This document shows positions 20,501 through 31,233 of a DNA stretch of 64,000 bases, piece by piece. Position 1 is the stretch's first letter. Each line of letters begins with the position of its first letter. The stretch is from Saccharomycopsis crataegensis (taxonomy: Eukaryota > Ascomycota > Saccharomycetes > Ascoideales > Saccharomycopsidaceae), in contig NW_027043824.1 of assembly GCF_037102585.1 (NCBI RefSeq), positions 741,864 to 805,863 on the forward strand. The letters are read 5' to 3'. A program made the position numbers and the translations under genes. The notes below the pieces were generated by a model, which had not been told where the DNA came from, did no database searches, and saw nothing but the letters and a program-made list of their open reading frames with translations.

Positions 20501-22575
20501 TCGGTACTGCCATTCCAGAATTGAATGATCCAGAACCAATTTCTTTGGCTGTTAAGGCTTTTATGGATAACAATTTGCCAGTGGAATTGATTGAATTATT
20601 GGAAAAAATCATTTTGGAACCAGATGCAGCGTTCGCCGAAAACCCATCACTACAAGGTTTGTTGATCTTGACTGCCATTAAGGCTGAACCATCAAAGGTA
20701 TCTTCCTACGTTGAAAAATTAGACAAATTTGATGCTCAAGAAATCGGGACTCTTTGTGTGGAAAATGGTTTGAATGAGGAAGCTTATCAAATCTACGATA
20801 AATTTGAAATGTATTCCGACGCTTTGAAGGTAATCGTGGAAGATATCATGTCCTTGGATAGAGGTGAAGACTATGTCAACAAGATCGATACTCCAGAATT
20901 GTGGTACCAATTGGGTACTGCTCAATTGAATGGCTTGCGTATTAGTGAATCTATTAATTCTTATATCAAATCCGGTAACCCAAGTAACTTTGATCAAGTT
21001 ATCGACATTGCTGAACACGCTGGTAAGTTTGAAGAACTAGTTCCATATCTCAAGATGTGTAGATTGACATTGAGAGAAGCCAAGATTGACGGTGAAGTGA
21101 TTCTTTGTTATGCTGAATTAAACAAGATCAACGAAATTGAACTCTTTTTGAGAAATGATTCCAACGTTGCTGATTTGAATGAAATTGGTGACAAGTTATT
21201 TGACATGAAGAATTATGCCGCTGCTAAGATCTTATATGAAAACGTTTCCAATTACTCCAAGTTGGCCACCACTTTGGTTTACTTGAGTGATTATCAAGGT
21301 GCCGTTGACTGTGCTAGAAAGGCTTCAAATATCAAGGTTTGGAAACAAGTCAACCACGCTTGTGTTGCTAATAAGGAATTCACTCTTGCCCAAATTTGTG
21401 GCTTGAACTTGATCATTGATGCTGATGAGTTGGATGAATTAGTGAAGCAATATGAGACTGAAGGTTACTTCGATGAATTGATGAACTTGTTTGAATCATC
21501 TTTAGGGTTGGAAAGAGCTCATATGGGTATGTTTACTGAATTGGCAATCTTGTACGCCAAGTATGCTCCAGCTAAATTGATGGACCACTTAAAGTTGTTC
21601 TGGTCAAGATTGAACATTCCAAAGGTTTTGAAAGTAGTTGAGTCTTTCCACTTGTGGAACGAATTGATTTTTCTTTATAGCCATTACGATGAGTGGGACA
21701 ATGCCATTTTGACCATGATTGATAAAGCTGCTGATTCATTTGATCATTTGAAATTCAAGGAAATGGTTATCAAAGTCTCCAACTTGGAAATTTACTACAA
21801 GGCCATCAACTTCTACATGAATGAACATCCAAACTTGATCGTTGATCTTTTAACTTCATTGACTCTACGTATTGACATCAACAGAGTTGTGAGAATATTT
21901 TCCAAGTCCGATAACTTGCCAATGATCAAACCATTTTTGATCAATGTTTTGGACAAGAACTTGACTGTTGTCAACAATGCCTACCATGACTTGTTGATTG
22001 AAGAAGAAGATTACAAGGCTTTGCAAGCTGCCATTGATGGTCATGACAGATTTGATTCTATTGACTTGGCATCAAGATTGGAAAACCATGAATTGATTTT
22101 CTTTAGAAGAATTTCTGCTATCTTGTACCGTAAAAACAAGAAATACAACAAGGCAATTTCTATTCTCAAGACAGACAAATTGTGGAATGACATGATTGAA
22201 ACTGCTGTCGTCAGTGATAGCGCCAAAATTGCCCATGAATTGTTGAAATACTTCATTGAAGTCGGAAATAAGGAATGTTTCATTGGCTTGTTATTCAAGG
22301 CTTACCATTTGATGGAGTACGATTATGTCTTGGAGTTGTGCTGGTTAAATGGCATCTCCAATGATTACATCAAGCCATATGAAATTTCTATTAAGAAGGA
22401 ACAAGTTGATAGAGTCAATGAGGTGTACAAGGACTTGAAAGATAGACAGGCTAGAGAAAAGGAGTTAGAAGAAAAGGGAACTATTGGTGGTCCGGCTCCC
22501 CAATTGTTGTTAACTAATGGTGTCACTGGTATGGGATACCAACCAACAGGTGCTGGTTTCGGTAATGGTTTTTAA
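17542..22575 (+). CDS. CHC1: Clathrin heavy chain
   Basis: The 1677-aa protein forms the legs of the clathrin triskelion that coats vesicles at the Golgi, endosomes and plasma membrane. The N-terminal WD40-like beta-propeller occupies about residues 1-360 (IPIEFTELTNL... is the conserved family start). An alpha-solenoid of repeated clathrin heavy-chain repeats follows to about residue 1560, with blocks such as AHMGMFTELAILYAKYAP and the trimerisation region. The C-terminus is Gly-rich (QLLLTNGVTGMGYQP...). Length matches the yeast orthologue (1653 aa). Codon use is highly biased (TTG for Leu, AGA for Arg), as expected for an abundant protein. No intron or frame break is seen. Confidence 0.98.
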   Translation: MANDIPIEFTELTNLIDNYGISPTNIDFKSCTLSDSFISIKEDKSVAIIPLDANNNAQSLVRKNMNADNIIMHPSEMIIALRSGSTMQVFNLSTKQRLGNYTLPNPSEAIVFWKWLSPQNIAVVTTTNLYNWNISSPDSSPVLITSKNQLLNSCQIINVTANQEMSWFAINGIFQENGKIAGKIQLFSKARNISQIIDGHVSGFSQLKLSGAVSPSTLFIIGNRNPTTGAGNMHIIEIDHNPSNPTYSKKNIDIFFPADASNDFPISCQVSENYGIVYILTKYGFIHLFDLETGLNLFVNRISADPLFTASSHSNNGILTINKKGQVLSVDINKGTIIPYVLKKLSNVSLALALASRGNLPGAETLFTQQFETLLGSGDYVGAAKVAAGSPQLRTPQTIDRLKNIQAVPGQISPILQYFSILLDSDKLNKYESIELGKPVLQQNKQQLFENWLSQDKITFSEELGDVVKPYDSKLALKIYLGASGNGENATPSVNNKIILCLAELNQFDKILPYCQKVGFTPNYLILIQMILRSNPDKAVEFANQLIANPDAAVELDLEKVSDIFFSSSHIQQGTAFLLEGLKNDQPSEGHLQTRLLEINLLHAPQVAEAILSNNMFSHYDKPTIAKLCEKQGLYQKALENYVDLKDIKRCIIHTEVLPTDWLISYFGQLNIEQSLECLRELLSSNVPTNLQIVIQVATKFSELIGSGTLIKLFEEFKNVEGLYYYLSSIVNITEDENVVFKYIQSAAKLQQFKEIERIVKDNNHYNGEKVKNFLKEAKLPDQLPLIVVCDRFNFVHDLILYLYKNQFFKFIEVYVQQVNPSRTPEVIAGLLDVDCDENIIKNLLSTVIGQVPLDKLVEQVESRNRLKILLPFLETTLNQGSQDPVLFNTLAKIYIDSNNNPEKFLTENSIYNTLEVGKYCEKRDPYLAYIAYSKGGNDDELINITNENSMFKYQARYLLKRSDLDLYSKILSDDNMYRRELIDQIVGTAIPELNDPEPISLAVKAFMDNNLPVELIELLEKIILEPDAAFAENPSLQGLLILTAIKAEPSKVSSYVEKLDKFDAQEIGTLCVENGLNEEAYQIYDKFEMYSDALKVIVEDIMSLDRGEDYVNKIDTPELWYQLGTAQLNGLRISESINSYIKSGNPSNFDQVIDIAEHAGKFEELVPYLKMCRLTLREAKIDGEVILCYAELNKINEIELFLRNDSNVADLNEIGDKLFDMKNYAAAKILYENVSNYSKLATTLVYLSDYQGAVDCARKASNIKVWKQVNHACVANKEFTLAQICGLNLIIDADELDELVKQYETEGYFDELMNLFESSLGLERAHMGMFTELAILYAKYAPAKLMDHLKLFWSRLNIPKVLKVVESFHLWNELIFLYSHYDEWDNAILTMIDKAADSFDHLKFKEMVIKVSNLEIYYKAINFYMNEHPNLIVDLLTSLTLRIDINRVVRIFSKSDNLPMIKPFLINVLDKNLTVVNNAYHDLLIEEEDYKALQAAIDGHDRFDSIDLASRLENHELIFFRRISAILYRKNKKYNKAISILKTDKLWNDMIETAVVSDSAKIAHELLKYFIEVGNKECFIGLLFKAYHLMEYDYVLELCWLNGISNDYIKPYEISIKKEQVDRVNEVYKDLKDRQAREKELEEKGTIGGPAPQLLLTNGVTGMGYQPTGAGFGNGF

Positions 22576-23050
22576 TTATAAGGTCATGAACACAGACCAT
22601 TCAAAGTGAAAGATGAAAGTCATTTTTCTTTCACTCTTTCACTCTTTTCCTTTTTTTTCCTTTTTTCCTCTTTCCTTTCTATATTTCATCTCATTTTGAT
22701 TTTTTTTTATTTCCTTTCTTTTATATTTATGTGTGCAAAATTTTTGAAAATAAAAATATAGTAATGTATTAAAACTTTAATTTTAGTATAGATGGACAAG
22801 GTATTATTTTTAGGAGTCGCATATATTGGGTTCTATTGTTGTGATACAAGGTGTCCTTTTGAGTGAGGATTCATGTTTTTAATTTACGATTTTCTATTTC
22901 TCAGTTAAAATTATCGTTTCAATAACTTCTCACGCAAAAAAAAATCATCTAATTGATGTATCAAGTGTATTCATTCGTAAAATCGTAAAAAAATCTCAGA
23001 TTTAGAGTCTGGGGATCAATCAAAACTATTTACATTAACGATGTTTCATA
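22576..23050. other. Convergent 3' intergenic region CHC1 / flavin-reductase-like gene
   Basis: Pyrimidine-rich TTTCCTTTC-type sequence (22620-22720) followed by AT-rich sequence with AATAAA-like elements (about 22749). It probably contains both genes' termination and polyadenylation regions. No ORF is supported. Confidence 0.5.
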
Positions 23051-23941
23051 TCATTCTGTGTCACTCAAGCAAGCCCCAAGTTTGTGGAAACTTCTGTTGA
23101 AAAACAACAACCCTCCGCTTTTGGTATTTTGATGGAAGTCAGTATGAATCAATATATCTCTGACCTCTCCTATCCAAAGCTCATGGTCATCGACCTTGAA
23201 GACCCTATCCTTGGAGCATATCAATATTCTTTCTGCCGATGATAACAATGGAATGTCTAATTTCTCTTTTGATAGTTCCATTGAAGTGGTATTACGTCGC
23301 TCATCACTTATGGAATAGTAGGGCGACGATACCAAGATATTTTTTGTACTATACACTTGCGAACTGAATATAAACTGTTCAGGTTTCAAGTCTATGAAAG
23401 GTTTTGTTGAGAGTTTCCCAAAGTCACTATTCTTGTTGTCGGCATGGTGATTTTTAGATAAATATTTTGAGCCTTTGCTAAAAGTTTTCACTAGCTCAAC
23501 CGAGCCTTTCACTGGAGGTAATAGATGAATTGCAAACCAGCGAAGATCGTGGAGTTTGGCGCTGGTGGATGAAGGAACTTGGAGGTTAAATTGGATCAAG
23601 GTCCTGGGTTGGACAGATAATGAAACAACCGATGACAAGGTCATTCCGTGGAGATCATCAAGGGTTTCAGCTGATGCCGACAAGCCCCCAGGTCCCTTGG
23701 CCTTGAAAGCTGATGTTAGTATCATAGCCTGATTTGCTGTTCTTGACATACTTTCTTTATAAGAGGCAACATGTAGGTTATCTTCCAAAGGGTGGCTTTT
23801 GATTTGTTGCTTCTGATGATGCTGAGTATGGATGTTTCTATATCTAAGACTATGCATCCCAGCCAGAGAATATCTCGGAACCCTCTCTAGCAGAATGTAT
23901 TTTCGGCTCCTTGTAATGCTAGTTATACCCGTGCGATTCAT
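23051..23941 (-). CDS. Flavin-reductase-like (FMN-binding split-barrel) protein, probably mitochondrial
   Basis: The 296-aa protein starts at 23941; the frame extends to 24004 but the Met at 23941 opens a basic presequence (MNRTGITSITRSRKYILL). The central part, about residues 70-165 (AMILTSAFKA...GMTLSSVVSLSVQPRTLIQFNLQVPSSTSAKL), has the flavin reductase-like domain signature that binds FMN in a split beta-barrel. HELWIGEVRDILIH near the C-terminus fits the second half of that domain. A variable insertion of about 70 residues separates them. The exact substrate is unknown. It is divergent from CUL3 across about 220 bases. Confidence 0.75.
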   Translation of the reverse strand: MNRTGITSITRSRKYILLERVPRYSLAGMHSLRYRNIHTQHHQKQQIKSHPLEDNLHVASYKESMSRTANQAMILTSAFKAKGPGGLSASAETLDDLHGMTLSSVVSLSVQPRTLIQFNLQVPSSTSAKLHDLRWFAIHLLPPVKGSVELVKTFSKGSKYLSKNHHADNKNSDFGKLSTKPFIDLKPEQFIFSSQVYSTKNILVSSPYYSISDERRNTTSMELSKEKLDIPLLSSAERILICSKDRVFKVDDHELWIGEVRDILIHTDFHQNTKSGGLLFFNRSFHKLGACLSDTE

Positions 23942-24160
23942 CTTATATTCACTTCGTTGTATACGTGTATATATATACAAATACAAAGGATGAATTTTCC
24001 ACACAAAAAAAAAAAATGGAACCCGCTGTCATGGTATATGGACGGGTAAATGAAATTGGATCTTTTATTTTTTTTTTTATTTTTTATTTTTTATTTTTCA
24101 TAGTGACAGTCATCAATCAACACCGCAGACAGCAAAGCAGTCCATATCTTTACGGAAAGC
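23942..24160. promoter_or_regulatory. Divergent promoter between flavin-reductase-like gene and CUL3
   Basis: A 219-base shared region with TATATATAC-type TATA sequence (about 23970) and a long T-rich tract (24060-24100). There is no room for another gene. Confidence 0.45.
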
Positions 24161-26566
24161 ATGGCATTGAACCGCAGAGTTAAGATTAGACCACCCAAAA
24201 GGGTATGTTTTATGATATCTTTCTGTGCATACTTGACTTTATCTAGGGTGGCCAATTACTAACAAGCACAGAACTTGAATGATGGTGTCGATATAGAAAA
24301 GTCTTGGAATGTTTTGTCATTTGCAATTTCTGAAATTTACAACAAAAATGCGTCTAATCTTTCCTTTGAGCAGTTGTATAGAAAATGTTATCATTTAGTA
24401 TTGAGAAAACAGGGGGAGCAGCTATATAATAATGTCAAGGCTCAGTTACGTAACCATTTACTCGATAAGAGATCTGGATTGGTGGAGATGATAAAGTCGA
24501 CATTGGGCAGCTCTACACTACAAGCCTCAGTACCTTTCAAGGCCGATATATTAGTTCAAGTCAATAAAGATTGGGAGGATCATTGCTTGTGTATGAGGAT
24601 GATCAGTGACGTACTAATGTACATGGATAGAGTATATGTGAAGGAATCACAGTTACCTATGATATATGATGTGGGTATAACCCTTTTCCGAGACTATGTT
24701 ATCCAATATAATAATAATGAGATCGGTACAATATTGAATCATATTCTCATGAGTGGCATATCCAGTAATAGAAGTGGTCGACTAGTTGATAAGTTTTTGA
24801 TTAAATCAATAATTAAGATGTACGAATCGTTGGTTGGAGACAATGACATTGGTGTCAATAAAAATAGCGATTATGAAGAAAACTACTATCTAAAGAGCTT
24901 TGAGCCTTTTTTTATGGAAAGATCGTTTGCGTATTACCTGGAATTGTCAAATGATTTGACGAAATTGGAAAATGGATTGAATTATATCACCAGGGTCAAT
25001 GAAATAATAATTGAGGAAGAAAATATGTCTGTGATTTATTTACCAAAAGTAACGTTCCCCAAGCTAATTCAATTGCTTGATGGTATATTGTTGACAAATA
25101 ACATTGCTAAGGTTGTCGATTTCAAGGATCAGGGCTTCAATTTTTGGGTTCTAAATGATGAGTATAAACAATTGAATTTATTGTATTCATTAGTTTCAAG
25201 AATAGACAAAAGTTATGGATTCATACAAGCAAACTTGAAGAAAATAGTATTAGAAGAAGGCAGTTCTCTAGAGGCAATTACAAAAGAATCGGTGCGTAAC
25301 AATGTGAATGACACTAAAAAGAAAAGAGGCCCCAAAGAGAATTTGACGCAATATGCCATTGGATGGATTGAAAATGTTTGCAAGCTCAAGGAGAAGTTCG
25401 ACATAATTTTAGAGAAGGGCTTCAAGAATAACACCGATATTCAATCTTCTATTGAAAGCTCGTTTGTGGAATTCCTCAACCAATGTCCAAAAACTGGCGA
25501 ATATCTTTCCTTGTTTATTGATAGTAACATTAAAAAATCTTCCAACAATAAAACGGAAGAAGAGTGTGAAAAGGTATTGGATAAATGCGTGATCGTTTTT
25601 AGATATCTAAAGGACAAAGATCTTTTTGAAAAGTACTTTAAAAATCACTTAACCAGAAGGTTATTGCAACAAAAATCAATGTCGATTGATCTTGAAAGGT
25701 CTATGATATCAAAATTAAGACAAGAGGTTGGTTCACTTTATACATCAAAATTGGAAGGAATGTTTAGGGATATGAAGGTTTCCAAAGATTTATCACTAGA
25801 ATTTGGTAATGACAAAAAGACAAATTTTGAGGCTAATATTTTGACAACCACGTTTTGGCCCCTTCAGATAAATAAAGATGATGACCAGGTGATATATCCG
25901 GATGCTTTGGTTGAACTTAAAGAGGGCTTTGAAAAATTTTACCTTGGGAAACACAGAGGACGGAATCTAACATGGGCACCGAATTTTGGTTCGGTCGACA
26001 TTAGAACTAGATACAAGAAGAGGGCTTATGAAATCAATATGCCAACTTATGCCGGTATAATCATGTTACTATTTGAATATCATGGGTCATTAACCTTTGA
26101 GGAGATCCTGGAAATGACTAACATCCCGAAACAGGATCTTACTAGACACTTGCAAAGTATTTCAGTAGCGCCTAAAACAAGATTGTTAAAGAAAATACCA
26201 ATGACCAAGGAAATTAATCCTGCTGATAAGTTCATTATCAATGAAAATTTTGAATCTAGCACGTCGAAATTCAAGGTTTTAACAGTTTCGTTGTCTAACA
26301 AGGTTGAGAATGATAATGAAAGAACAGAAACTATGGCCAGCATAAATAATTCAAGAAAGTTCGAAGTTGACGCAGCAATAGTTAGAATTATGAAGTCTAG
26401 GAAAACTTTGAGTCATAATGAGTTGATAGCCGAATTAATCAAACAATTGAATAACAGGTTTAACCCGCCGCCATCGTTCATTAAACAGCGAATTGAATCA
26501 CTATTGGAAAGAGAGTATCTTGAAAGAAACTCAGAAAATAGATCCGTTTATACTTACCTTGCGTGA
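24161..26566 (+). CDS. CUL3: Cullin-3 ubiquitin ligase scaffold, spliced
   Basis: The coding sequence is join(24161..24202, 24272..26566), 778 aa. Exon 1 gives MALNRRVKIRPPKR. The intron has donor GTATGT, branch point TACTAAC and acceptor CACAG, and is in phase 0. The N-terminal cullin repeats begin SWNVLSFAISEIYNKN and SFEQLYRKCYHLVLRKQGEQLY, characteristic of the cullin-3 subtype that recruits BTB-domain substrate adaptors. The cullin homology region and winged-helix end are intact. The neddylation site is IVRIMKSRK (about K722) and the C-terminus is YTYLA, as in canonical cullins. Without the exon, exon 2 has no good ATG near its start. Confidence 0.94.
24203..24271 (+). other. CUL3: Spliceosomal intron of CUL3
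   Basis: This 69-base intron has GTATGT at the 5' end, TACTAAC at about 24257-24263 and CAG at 24269-24271. The branch point lies only about 8 bases from the acceptor, which is short. It joins exon 1 and exon 2 in frame. Confidence 0.9.
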
Positions 26567-26625
26567 ATATATAGAATTGTTTTTTATTTGAGATACTTGC
26601 CATTTAATATTTTTACAACTTGTTG

Positions 26626-26807
26626 TGACGAGTAGGCAGACCACGAAGATGGTAAGCCAGGAACCGGGCCGAGTCAGTCGCCAATGGTAGCTAGTGCCCC
26701 TTTGGGCGAGCCTGTTATAAATAGTGAACGTGTGTCCTGATCTTATGTATGTGTATATGAATAAAAGGACTATTCGATTCTATACTTATCCTGCATAATC
26801 TGCGTCA
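26626..26807. mobile_element. Possible solo LTR (unassigned family)
   Basis: A 182-base GC-richer block bounded by TGACG and CGTCA. It contains TATAAATAG and AATAAAAGG in the order expected of an LTR promoter and polyadenylation signal. Flanking pentamers TGTTG and TGTTA could be an imperfect target duplication. There is no second copy in the window, so this rests on structure only. Confidence 0.35.
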
Positions 26808-28125
26808 TGTTAATTTTTAACTTCGATAGTTCAAATATCTTGGTTTGTAAGACACGTATATACGTAAATGTAATATATCGACTCAAAGATCTAATGAATA
26901 TTTATTTAGTTTATTTGCTTTTCATGATTCTAATAAAATGGTTAGTAATATAACATTGATATTACTGTGGTCTGTCGTCTTGTATCGAAAGAGAAAAAAA
27001 AAAAAAAAAAGCGCTTTTTGGTTTGGATTCGCTAGCTGAGCTAGTGTCACCCATCACCATCTCCTTGGTCTGTCTACTCGTCACACTACATATATTTTAT
27101 AATGAGACTCATTTTTACTAATTAATCTAATCAAAGACCTGTTTGAAACTGTCGAATACTATGAACATTGAGACATTAGTAGCTAATGAATCCGGAGAGA
27201 TCTCGCTTATGCTATCATCAACTGAGTTATCTCTGCACATCTTAATATAATACTTTGGTAGTTATTATTACAATATTTAGACTAGGGGCTATATATTCCT
27301 TACTGACATAATATATTCTTAGCTCCCTTCTAAACTTTTCGGTAAGAATATTATCGTACTAACTATAAATAATATCTCCTCTTCTTGGTCATTTACTGCC
27401 ATAGTATACCTTGACGATGGTATTTAAGTCATTTCTCTGATCAATCCTAAGTATGGTACCAATACTGGATTGCACTGACGTTGCTACATTGCTGGTTCTA
27501 GACTGTATTTGATTAGTAATAGCAACCGTAATTTAGCAAGTCAGGAGCAAGGAGCAATAATCTAGATAATGATGTAATGAGTAAATGAGTTCAGCTAATT
27601 ATTCCAATGATCCTGACATTGCTGATGCACTGAACACTTCAACTAATTAGTCTGATTTGGCTTCTACTGCGAATCAACAAGCGGGTGATATTAGCTCAGC
27701 TAGCGAATCCCATTATTTACTAGCAATCATTAAATAGCAATAAACAGTGTTTTGGTACTATACCTATTAGATGGTACTATACCTATTAGATGGTTCTTAA
27801 TCCGTATTGCCGTATTGGACTAGTATCAACACAATTGTAATGGTTTGGTTGGGTAACATAGTAGTTAAAGTATATTAAAGAAGAATAAAAACTAAAAGGA
27901 ATAGATGAAGTAAGCTTTTTATAGGTGAGAAAAGAAAGTAAGACTTACCTAAAAAGGAACTCAAAGGGAAATAAAAAGGTAGTCGGAGATAAGGAGGTTG
28001 TCCGAGATAAGGAATGGAGTTAAATAAAGAAGAGAGAAGAAAAGATAAGAACAATAAAAAGAAAGAAAGAGAAAGAAAAGTAAAAAAGTGTCTAGATCAT
28101 TACACCCCTGTCGTAATTCCTTTCC
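26808..28125. other. AT-rich region between CUL3 and the gypsy relic
   Basis: No gene is recognised. A 17-base A run is at about 26995-27010. A short tandem duplication of a 19-base unit (TGGTACTATACCTATTAGA) lies at about 27753-27792. Purine-rich sequence (27880-28090) leads into the end of the gypsy relic and may include its decayed LTR. Confidence 0.4.
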
Positions 28126-29857
28126 TTATAGCTTAGCAAGCAATTCAGGATGTGTTTCAGCGTAGGATTGTAATAAATCAGGAGCTGTTTTCTTAAGTTC
28201 CGACATACGAACCCATTGGTAATTATCATGAATATCTTCACCTAAAAATTTAATGTAAATTAAGAAACCTTTGGCTTTGCGCTGGTGTTTGACCAATCTT
28301 TCAATTTCTACTTCTGTGGAGCCATCCTTGTATTGCTTCAAGTGAACCTGTTGGTTATTATCAGGCGAGAGGAAACCTTCAGGGACAGCGGATTTTAAAC
28401 GAAGTTGAGAAACGTGGAAAACATCAGACATTTTGTAGGAAGGTGGTAGCTCAATTTGGTAATTGACTTCGGTGAGTTTTTTTGAGGATTTTGAATGGTC
28501 CAACGAATTTGGTGCGTAATGAACGGACTTGATTCTTGTTGTGAACATCGCCAAACGTAGGTCTCGATGAAGCATTGATAAAGACTTCATCATCTGGATG
28601 GAACTCTATGTGTTTGTGTTTGGAGTTGTAGGATAAACGTTGCTTGGTGTGTGCTTCGTGGAGGGCAGCTTGAGCAGCTTGAGAGTATCTATCGAGGGTT
28701 TCAACAATATGAGTAGCAGATCTCTCCCCCCCCCCCCTTGTTGAAAAAGCAGGAGTTGGGAAGGAAAAGTGGGAGTATACCCAAGGTCGACTTCAAAAGG
28801 AGTAAGATTATTGAGGGCGGTTGAGGGAGTTGAATTGATGGTGTACTCTGCGAAAGGGAGAAGTTCAATCCACAGGTTGTTCTCATCAATGTAAAGGCGT
28901 AAAAAGTCTTGAAGGATTCTGATGTGTCGTTCTGCTTTGCCATTGCTCTGGTGGTGACGGACAACGGACTTATAATGTTCGATGTGCAAAAGCGAGAAGA
29001 GAGAATCGATCAACTTATTGTCAAACTGGGGACCGCGGTCGGAAACAAGGCAGTTTGGTACTCCGTGGTACGGAAAATATTCAAAGAGGAGTAGCTGAGC
29101 GAAAGCACTAGCATCGAAAAGTTTGTTGACGGGGTAAAAGTGAGTCCGAGAAGTAAATGTATCAACAAGGACGAGGACAGAATCAACTGTGGTACCGGCA
29201 TGTTGGGTTGATGGGAAACCAGAAACAATATCTAATGAGATGTCAGACCAGCGACCAGATGGAGGAGGAGTGGTTTGTTGATGACCATGTAGATAGTGTG
29301 GAGATTTGACACGGTTACAAGTGTCGCAACTAGCAACATAATGACTAACAACGTCTCTCATCTTTGGGAAGAAAACTGCCTTTCTCAAGATATGGCTCAT
29401 TCTTTCAATACCAGGATGACCTTGTGATAGGGGAAGGTGAGCAGCATCTAGGATGGATTTGAGCAAGGAGTGTGGGATACAAGTTCGGGTATCCTTGTAA
29501 AGGATACGGTGATCAGTGTCAGTGTAGAAACCAGCTTTGTCAGGAACTGTTGTGGCTTTCTTGAAAATTTCCTTGAAAAATGGATCCTCTTTGTAGTCGT
29601 TTGGTTTAATTTGATATTTTGAAGGATCAATAGCGACTTCAGTGGAAGGGTGAGCTGTAGTATTATTCGCATGAAAACATGACGGTTGGTAATTGTCATA
29701 GCGAGAGAGGAAATCAGCGGAATCGTTCTTAAAACCAGGTAAGAGATGGATCATGAGACGAAAAGAGAGGATTTCTGAAAGCCAGCGGTGATGTTTTGGT
29801 TCAGGGGTTTCACTCTGAAAGATCTGGGAGAGCGGACGATGATCGGTATAAATATTT
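28126..29857 (-). pseudogene. Decayed Ty3/gypsy pol: RNase H end, integrase and chromodomain
   Basis: In minus-strand order the relic begins within the RNase H domain (DHRPLSQIFQ). It then gives an H2C2 integrase zinc finger (HPGIERM...CDTC) and the DDE core (DISLDIVSGFP, LVSDRGPQFDN, HHQSNGKAERHIR). A C-terminal chromodomain follows (YKMSDVFHVSQLRLKS...IERLVKHQRKAKGFLIY...YQWVRMSEL). It is broken by a frameshift at a C12 run (28726-28737) and another near 28600, and is cut off at about 29857. The chromodomain and sequence show it is a different gypsy lineage from the element at 54631-63134. Confidence 0.88.
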
Positions 29858-30322
29858 TACTGGATTAATATAAACAATAACTTAATAAAGTTAACAACGT
29901 AGAATTATCTTAAATCAGATATTCTTAGACTCCATCCGCCGCTACCACCAACGGGATAGATAATACACTACCACAAGCCATAATCATCCGAAGTCGACAG
30001 TAACAAATAATACGAATAAGGGTGAAGAGTTATTCCTTTTAGTATAATAATACTTATCTTCGCTGACTTCGGCAGGTATGAACACAGTAAGGTACATTAT
30101 TATTTAGTATAAATAAAATGGGTGAATAATTAATTGGTTCAATATCAAACAACATAGTAAGGGGGTGGTGGGAATTTTCAACGATAAAAATATGGACAAT
30201 AAAATTAGTTGAAATAGCGCGGCTATAAAGGTACTATTAAACAAGCCCACTACACAAACTCGAACAACTATTTATAGATTCAAGTGAAGAAAAAGGAACA
30301 ATTGTTTGAATTTTAATATGTT
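29858..30322. other. Unassigned AT-rich sequence upstream of tRNA-Glu cluster
   Basis: No coding sequence is seen. The break with the gypsy relic at about 29857 is abrupt. It may contain remains of an LTR but no terminal repeats could be matched elsewhere in the window. Confidence 0.35.
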
Positions 30323-30394
30323 TTCCGATACCGGGAGTCGAACCCGGGTTTGCTCGGTGAAAGCGAACCGTGCTAGCCGTTACACTATATCGGA
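30323..30394 (-). tRNA. tRNA-Glu (anticodon UUC)
   Basis: The minus strand gives acceptor TCCGATA/TATCGGA, D-arm TAGTGTAACGGCTAGCAC, anticodon stem GTTCG/CGAGC with loop CTTTCAC (anticodon TTC) and T-loop GTTCGACTC. Ten bases upstream of its first base an LTR terminus begins at 30405. Confidence 0.96.
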
Positions 30395-30404
30395 TTTTCT
30401 GATT

Positions 30405-30448
30405 TGTTATATTACAATGCGACTATAATAGATGTAGTTAGTCACGGG
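30405..30448 (+). mobile_element. Outer 44 bp of a Ty3-like LTR (family III end) upstream of tRNA-Glu
   Basis: This begins TGTTATATTACAATGCGACT and ends AGTCACGGG. The same 44-bp end recurs at 35469-35512 and, with a small duplication, at 50211-50260 on the minus strand. It is cut at 30448 where LINE A sequence starts. Distance to the tRNA is 10 bases, matching the copy at tRNA-Ser. Confidence 0.75.
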
Positions 30449-30451
30449 AAA

Positions 30452-31228
30452 TCAAAACCACCACAAAATGAACTGAGCAATTTATGGAAGAATCCATTCC
30501 ACCAATTGGGATTAATATCCAAAGAAAGAGATGACGATTATGAAAATATCCAAACTACCACACCAGCTATCAACAGAAAGCATCAAATCACCCCTCCTCC
30601 GGTTAATCAAGTTAGAAAGGCCTCCAAAAAGAAGGCATCCGTCAAACCAAAGAAAATCCTTCAAAGGGATAAACCAGCTGAAACCAAACAAGACTCGGCC
30701 AAACCAGAAATTAAGTTGAATGTGTTTAGATCCCATCCAACTATCCCAAAATCTAATCAAACCTTGTCCAACCCAACTTCTACCCCAGCTTCTACTCCAA
30801 AATCTACCCCAAAATCTACCCCAATCTCTACCCCAATTTTGACCAAAATTAACACCACCAAGCCTTCAGCACCAAAACCATTTGTACCAAAATCTATTAA
30901 GTTAGTCATTAAAGACCCACTCCCATCAGTGACATCAAAACTGGCACAAACTGGCTCTAAAGAGCCAACCCTGTCTGAATCAAGTGCAGAACCTGATAAT
31001 GATAATGACGAAGAATATGATGAGGAGTATGAAAATGATGGAGAATACATCTATGATGCAAAAGACGAATATGAGGATTCAGAAGAATATGAGGAGGATG
31101 AAATGCTACTGGGTGATGAAATTCCAGTACATGAGAAAACAGAATTAACACCAACCAATGATGATTTGTCAACTCTGGAAGCTGATGCAACCAGAAACAA
31201 ACAGACAAATCAAAATTCCAATGAATAA
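30452..31228 (+). pseudogene. LINE A ORF1, C-terminal fragment (copy 1)
   Basis: This is the last ~257 residues of the 864-aa ORF1 seen complete at 40934-43528. The part with the zinc knuckles is missing. It begins KSKPPQNELSNLWK and ends in a Thr/Pro repeat region (TPKSTPKSTPISTP) and an acidic tail (DNDNDEEYDEEYENDGEY). The frame continues upstream through the LTR fragment without a stop to 30404 but lacks an ATG there. Confidence 0.85.
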
Positions 31229-31233
31229 ACATA